Assembly (NCBI GenBank): GCA_002479645.1
Contig: DLOO01000079.1
Span: 434 to 10,620 of the forward strand
Direction of reading: 5' to 3'
DNA from: Lachnoclostridium sp. UBA7482
GTDB taxonomy: Bacteria > Bacillota > Clostridia > Lachnospirales > Lachnospiraceae
Length of the DNA: 10,187 nucleotides
The notes beneath the pieces are model-generated. The model made no database searches. It had not been told where the DNA came from and was given only the letters and a program-made list of their open reading frames with translations. Each line of letters starts with the position of its first letter. The stretch's first letter is position 1. Position numbers and translations under genes: made by a program. Below are positions 6,143 through 10,187 of this stretch, in pieces.

Positions 6143-6591
6143 CGTTTCGTTACTAACTCACTCTTTTTCATGCTTTTCAGTTCATCTCTGCTTACCCATT
6201 GATATGCAGAGGTCTCGCCCTCCTGAAGCATGACACTGTGCTTGGCGCAATTCGTAACACACAGGTATTCAAAATAAATGGTGTTTTGATCGACGACACA
6301 GCCGATTTCCCGTAGCTCCTCCGATTCGATTCCTGTTTCTTCACGCAACTCCCTGACGGCGCATTCTAAAGGGCTTTCTCCCTGCAAAGCAGAACCGCCG
6401 GCTGTTGCCTCCCACATCCCGCCATAATGTTTTCTGCTGTCGCGCTGCATCAAAAGCCAGTCCCCATCCACATGCTTAACAATAACATCACATACAAGAT
6501 GATACACACCCTCCGGAATCCTTTCTCCACGGATCAGCGTCATGTCCTTGATTTTTTCAAAATCTTTTGTATAGGCATCCCAAACTTCCAT
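6112..6591 (-). CDS. Nudix hydrolase
   Basis: Hydrolyses a nucleoside diphosphate linked to some moiety X; the substrate is not known. The protein has 159 residues. The Nudix box is complete at 66-88: Gly66, Glu72, Arg80-Glu81, Glu84-Glu85, Thr86-Gly87, matching G-x5-E-x7-R-E-U-x-E-E-x-G-U exactly. The N-terminal layout (MEVWDAYTKDF, then RGERIPEGVYHLV, then GGMWEATAGGS) is that of the isopentenyl-diphosphate-isomerase-like Nudix subgroup, such as YfcD-type proteins. The start is the ATG at 6591 with AGGAGA (6601-6606) and a 9-base spacer, 22 bases after the alr stop, so it belongs to the alr operon. The frame is open further upstream into alr, but that part shows no family match. Possible housecleaning role; family sure, substrate unknown. 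Confidence 0.92.
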   Translation of the reverse strand: MEVWDAYTKDFEKIKDMTLIRGERIPEGVYHLVCDVIVKHVDGDWLLMQRDSRKHYGGMWEATAGGSALQGESPLECAVRELREETGIESEELREIGCVVDQNTIYFEYLCVTNCAKHSVMLQEGETSAYQWVSRDELKSMKKSELVTKRCQKFISELQ

Positions 6592-6613
6592 ATGAAATCT
6601 TCTCCTGATTCTA

Positions 6614-7735
6614 TTATCCGAAATAAATTCTGCCGACACGCGTCGAGATATCACAGACAAATTCATAATTGAACCGACCGCTCCACCCGGCAACCTGTTC
6701 TACGGTAAGCACCGCATCCTTGTCCCGACCGATCAGGGTAACCACATCCTCGATTTTCACATCCGGAATGTGCGTGACATCAACCATCATCTGATCCATG
6801 CAGACACGTCCGAGAATCGGCGCCTCCATTCCGTGAATCAACACCTTTCCTTTATTGGAAAGCGACCTCGGATAACCGTCCGCATAGCCGACACTGACGG
6901 TTGCTATTTTCATCGGTTTCTCAGAAATAAAGGTGCCGCCGTAGCTGATACTCGTTCCTGCCGGAACCTCCTTCACATGTACAACATGAGCCTTCCATTC
7001 CATCGCCGGCATCAGGGAAATATTCTCTTTGCACACCTCGTCAGACGGCCACAGACCATACGTAATAATTCCGGCGCGAACCATCTCGTAACGATAATCG
7101 TCAAAATCCATGATTCCCGCACTGTTGCAGCAGTGCTTTATCGGAATCTCTATATTCCGCTTCCGAAGCAGTTCTACCATCTGCGCGTATTTGTCTGCCT
7201 GTTCCTTCGTATAGGTCTTATCGGTTTCATCCGCCTTTGAAAAATGCGTAAACATCCCTTCAAGAACAATGCCCGGAAGCTTGGAAATTGCAGCAATCAC
7301 ATCGATATCCTCTTCTCCCGGAACAAATCCGATTCGTCCCATTCCGGTATCGACGGCAATATGAATCTTCGCATCACAGCCGAGAATACCTGCCGTATCG
7401 GACAATTTTCTGGCAGCATCATACGAATAAATGGTGGGAGTAATATGGTAAGCCAAGAGCTCGCCGTATTCCTTCGGCGAAGTATATCCGAGAATCAGAA
7501 TCGGTTTACGGATTCCGCCCTCCCGGAGTTCCACTGCCTCACTTAAACAGGCAACCGCAAAATAATCCACCATGTGTTCCACATGGCGGCTGACCGCCAC
7601 CGCACCATGTCCGTAACCGTCCGCCTTCACGACGGCAAGAAGCTTCGCATCGCCGATGCGCTTTCTGCACTCCGCAAGATTATTTACAATCGCTGCAAGA
7701 CTAATATTCATATAACTGCGATAATATTTTTCCAA
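6614..7735 (-). CDS. alr: Alanine racemase
   Basis: PLP-dependent interconversion of L- and D-alanine, supplying D-alanine for peptidoglycan. The 373-residue protein has normal length. The N-terminal barrel carries VVKADGYGHG with the PLP-binding Lys37. HIAVDTGMGRIGF (125-137) and the phosphate-binding HCCNSAGIMD (201-210) follow. The C-terminal domain supplies catalytic Tyr265 in SISYGGTF, then VGYADGYPR (282-290) and GRVCMDQMMVD (309-319). I chose the TTG at 7735: it gives the typical opening MEKYYRSY, and AAGGGGG (7744-7750) lies 8 bases upstream. That site overlaps the stop codon of the ABC ATPase, so the two are probably translationally coupled. The first in-frame ATG (7711) would trim eight conserved-looking residues. 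It sits between an ABC ATPase and a Nudix gene. Confidence 0.96.
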   Translation of the reverse strand: MEKYYRSYMNISLAAIVNNLAECRKRIGDAKLLAVVKADGYGHGAVAVSRHVEHMVDYFAVACLSEAVELREGGIRKPILILGYTSPKEYGELLAYHITPTIYSYDAARKLSDTAGILGCDAKIHIAVDTGMGRIGFVPGEEDIDVIAAISKLPGIVLEGMFTHFSKADETDKTYTKEQADKYAQMVELLRKRNIEIPIKHCCNSAGIMDFDDYRYEMVRAGIITYGLWPSDEVCKENISLMPAMEWKAHVVHVKEVPAGTSISYGGTFISEKPMKIATVSVGYADGYPRSLSNKGKVLIHGMEAPILGRVCMDQMMVDVTHIPDVKIEDVVTLIGRDKDAVLTVEQVAGWSGRFNYEFVCDISTRVGRIYFG

Positions 7736-7748
7736 AATCGTAGCCCCC

Positions 7749-8450
7749 TTAATATTCAATCTCTTCAACCGGCATAGGCACCTCGTTCAGATATTCCTTC
7801 GTAATCCTTCCGCTCTTCACTTCGATTACTCTGTCCGCCATCGCTGTAAGCGCTTTGTTATGTGTAATAATGACCACCGTCATCTCCTGACTTCTCGCCG
7901 TATCCTGCAAAAGCCTCAGAACCTGTTTTCCGGTCTGATAATCGAGGGCGCCGGTCGGTTCGTCACAAAGAAGAAGCTTGGGATTCTTCGCCAGTGCTCT
8001 GGCAATGGCGGTTCTCTGCTGCTCTCCGCCGGAAAGCTGTGCCGGGAAATTGTTCTTACGTTCTCCCAGTCCCACCTGTTCCAAAACCTCGTCGATATCC
8101 CTTGCATTTTCGCAAATCTGCGTTGCGAGCTCCACATTTTCTCTGGTGGTCAGATTCTGCACCAGATTATAAAACTGAAATACAAATCCGATATCGTGGC
8201 GGCGGTACCTGATTAACTGCTTACGGCTGTATGCCGAGATGCACTCCCCGTCCAGAAAAACCTCTCCGGAGGTCAGCGTATCCATTCCGCCGAGAATATT
8301 CAGAATCGTCGTCTTACCGGCGCCGGACGCCCCGACAACAACGACAATCTCGCCCTTTTCCATGGAAAAGCTGACGTCCTGCAGCGCGTCGATTGTAACC
8401 TCTCCCATCGAATATTGTTTCTTAACATTTTGAAATTCCAGATAACTCAT
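7749..8450 (-). CDS. ABC transporter ATP-binding protein (MacB/LolD-type)
   Basis: ATPase subunit of the subfamily that usually drives FtsX-like permeases in antimicrobial-peptide or lipoprotein export. The 233-residue protein is complete. Walker A is GASGAGKTT (40-48), the Q-loop is FVFQFYNL with Gln92, the signature is LSGGEQQR (139-146), Walker B is LLLCDEP (159-165), the D-loop is GALD (167-170) and the H-loop is His197. The ATG at 8450 overlaps the topB stop as ATGA; the nearest GGAGG (8464-8468) is 13 bases away, so translation probably depends on coupling to topB. No permease lies on either side: topB is upstream and alr follows 13 bases after the stop. The permease must be elsewhere, or this ATPase acts without one. 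The short C-terminal tail (about 215-233) ends acidic, VEEIEY. Confidence 0.94.
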   Translation of the reverse strand: MSYLEFQNVKKQYSMGEVTIDALQDVSFSMEKGEIVVVVGASGAGKTTILNILGGMDTLTSGEVFLDGECISAYSRKQLIRYRRHDIGFVFQFYNLVQNLTTRENVELATQICENARDIDEVLEQVGLGERKNNFPAQLSGGEQQRTAIARALAKNPKLLLCDEPTGALDYQTGKQVLRLLQDTARSQEMTVVIITHNKALTAMADRVIEVKSGRITKEYLNEVPMPVEEIEY

Positions 8451-10187
8451 TTTTTATAAAATTCCTCCAACCGACGGAATGCTCCAATCAGATAGTTTTC
8501 GTTTCGGCCATCCTTTACGATATTGGTATTTTTCGTAACAAATGCCTCGAGCTTCTGCATATATTCCTGCTCGGATATATTGCCCTCGGCAACATAAGTC
8601 AGACCCTTTTCCCAGCTTGCCGTAAGCTCGGCATTCAACAGGGAACGTATGGAGGCGTTTACCACCTCGTAAATCATCTCTCCCAGAAGATGCGGTGTGA
8701 CAATCTGGGTTTTCTTATTGAGCTTCAGATACTGAATCTTAACAAGCTTATTCAGAATCTCGGCTCGGGTCGCACTGGTTCCGATTCCGCTGCCCTTAAT
8801 CTGCGCGCGCAAATCCTCATCCTCAATCAACTGCCCCGCATTTTCCATTGCAAGAATCAACGTACCGGAATTGTAGCGTTTGGGCGGTGAGGTTTCTCCC
8901 TCTTTTACCGCAAATTCCCGAACCGGCAGTTCCATCCCCTTCTTCAGAGCCTTAATTGCCTCAAAGCTTCCGGCGTCCAAAACCGTTTCCGTTTCCTTTT
9001 CCCCCTTGTCACTATCCTTCTTTTCCTCAGAGGAATTTTTCGCATCCGGCTGTCCCACAGCTTTAAGATACCCCGGATTTTCCAGAACCTTAAAGGTCGC
9101 AAAGAACTGTTCCCCGTTTCGTTTCATCACAATCGAAATCTTCTGATATTCTGCCGGCGGGTAGAATATCGACAGGAAACGTCTTACAATGCGGTCATAG
9201 ACCTTTCGTGCCGTCGGACTGACACCGGAAAGCGCCGAAAATCCCTGTCCGGTCGGAATGATAGCATAGTGGTCGGTAATCTGCTTGTCGTCGGTATAGC
9301 GCGACTTTCCGATGGTCGCATAGCTGCCGAGTTCTTTTATCTCTTTAACATACTCCAAATACTGTGCCTGCGTCGCAAGTCCGCCCAGATTCCCGGTAAT
9401 TTCTTTTGCAACCGCCGCAGACAATACTCTTGCGTCCGTTCGCGGATAGGTTACCAGCTTCTTTTCGTATAATTCCTGCACGATCTGCAAAGTCTCGTCC
9501 GGGCTGATTTTGAAGCTTCGGGAGCACTCGTTCTGAAGCTCGGCAAGGTTGAAAAGAAGCGGCGGATTCTTACGTTCCTTTTTCTTCTCAAGCTTTTCGA
9601 TAACTGCCGTCATGCGTTCATTATCCGACAGCTCTTCCACCAGCTTGCGGGCATCCTCTTCCTTCTTAAAACCATTTTCCTTATACAGCAGCGGAGACTG
9701 AAAATACTCCGAACCCTCTACCGCTCTCCATTCTCCGGAAAACTCCTGTTCTCCGGTCAGAAAACTGCCGAGCACACGGTAAAACGGCGTCTTTACAAAT
9801 GCACGGATTTCCCGCTCTCTGCGCACAACCATACCGAGAACACAGGTCATAACACGACCGACGGAGATTGCTCCCCGTTTCTCCAGTTTTAATGCATTTT
9901 GCACGGTATATCCGTATTTCAGGGTCAGGGCGCGGGAGAAATTGATACCCATCAAATAATCTTCCTTCGCACGCAGATATGCTGCGTCAGATAGGTTGTC
10001 ATATTCCGAAAGGGGCTTGGCTTCCCGGATGCCTCTGAGAATTTCCTCCTCCGTCTGGGAATCAATCCAGACACGGCGGCGTTCCTTCTCCGCAGGCACC
10101 TGCGCCATCTGATCCACAAGACGGTAAATGTACTCTCCCTCCCGTCCGGAGTCGGTGCAGACATAGATGCACTCCACATCCGGGCGG
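8447..10187 (-). CDS. topB: DNA topoisomerase III, 5' end outside the window
   Basis: Type IA topoisomerase that relaxes or decatenates DNA by single-strand passage. About 579 residues are visible; the start lies beyond base 10187. The visible part opens inside the TOPRIM domain with CTDSGREGEYIY, the topoisomerase III form of the metal-binding D-x-G-R-E-G-E motif. Counting from the Val codon at 10177-10175, SVGRVMT is at 105-111 and the active-site Tyr is in LVTYPRTD (residue 244). SPPKRYNSGTLILAMENAG (430-448) and GIGTSATRA (464-472) follow, as expected for TopB. A Lys/Glu/Ser-rich linker (about 380-398) interrupts the core. There is no C-terminal Cys4 zinc finger of the TopA kind. No tra or other conjugation gene is next to it, so it looks chromosomal. 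Its TGA overlaps the ABC ATPase start. Confidence 0.95.
   Translation of the reverse strand, partial: RPDVECIYVCTDSGREGEYIYRLVDQMAQVPAEKERRRVWIDSQTEEEILRGIREAKPLSEYDNLSDAAYLRAKEDYLMGINFSRALTLKYGYTVQNALKLEKRGAISVGRVMTCVLGMVVRREREIRAFVKTPFYRVLGSFLTGEQEFSGEWRAVEGSEYFQSPLLYKENGFKKEEDARKLVEELSDNERMTAVIEKLEKKKERKNPPLLFNLAELQNECSRSFKISPDETLQIVQELYEKKLVTYPRTDARVLSAAVAKEITGNLGGLATQAQYLEYVKEIKELGSYATIGKSRYTDDKQITDHYAIIPTGQGFSALSGVSPTARKVYDRIVRRFLSIFYPPAEYQKISIVMKRNGEQFFATFKVLENPGYLKAVGQPDAKNSSEEKKDSDKGEKETETVLDAGSFEAIKALKKGMELPVREFAVKEGETSPPKRYNSGTLILAMENAGQLIEDEDLRAQIKGSGIGTSATRAEILNKLVKIQYLKLNKKTQIVTPHLLGEMIYEVVNASIRSLLNAELTASWEKGLTYVAEGNISEQEYMQKLEAFVTKNTNIVKDGRNENYLIGAFRRLEEFYKK

Noticed and set aside
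8447..10187. TopB as a marker of an integrative conjugative element
   Set aside because: No relaxase, integrase or conjugation gene is visible, and the neighbours are housekeeping genes in one coupled operon.
1..10187. CRISPR array, tRNA, rRNA, insertion sequence or prophage
   Set aside because: No regularly spaced repeats, no tRNA-like cloverleaf with the conserved T-arm, and no transposase, integrase or phage frame was found on either strand.

Overview
The window looks like chromosomal DNA of a gut- or rumen-type Clostridia, most likely Lachnospiraceae. This is inferred from gene order, moderate GC, strong GGAGG ribosome binding sites, A/T-rich intergenic hairpins and the style of the encoded proteins. 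I ran no database search. Every gene I can support lies on the minus strand, so the text below runs from high to low coordinates, in the direction of transcription.

Unit 1 (10187 to about 5275): the 3' part of a topoisomerase III gene (topB); an ABC-transporter ATPase whose start overlaps the topB stop by four bases (ATGA); alanine racemase (alr), starting at TTG 13 bases after the ATPase stop; a Nudix hydrolase; a short stretch that may be the tail of a lost gene; and a GNAT acetyltransferase followed by an intrinsic terminator. The ATPase has no permease partner in view.

Unit 2 (5204 to 3009): a perfect-consensus sigma-A-type promoter (TTGACA, 17 bases, TATAAT) drives yicC (RNase-like), rpoZ (RNA polymerase omega, with a long acidic tail) and lepB (signal peptidase I, with an acidic cytoplasmic N-terminus), ending in a terminator. 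In many Firmicutes remA and/or gmk lie between yicC and rpoZ; here only 29 bases separate them.

Unit 3 (2968 to 1): a lower-glycolysis cluster, gap then pgk then tpiA (cut by the window edge). gap has its own clear promoter and a GC-rich terminator. pgk and tpiA follow, each behind a structured intergenic region. The gap-pgk spacer carries a perfect 37-base palindrome that shares its A/T run with the gap terminator. The pgk-tpiA spacer carries a long hairpin whose three non-Watson-Crick positions are all G-U pairs only in the minus-strand RNA. These structures could set the relative amounts of the three enzymes.

Overall this is a housekeeping region. I see no mobile element, CRISPR array, defence system, tRNA or rRNA. 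The most interesting signals are the structured spacers in the glycolytic cluster, the missing gmk, the possible gene remnant at 5960-6142 and the partnerless ABC ATPase.
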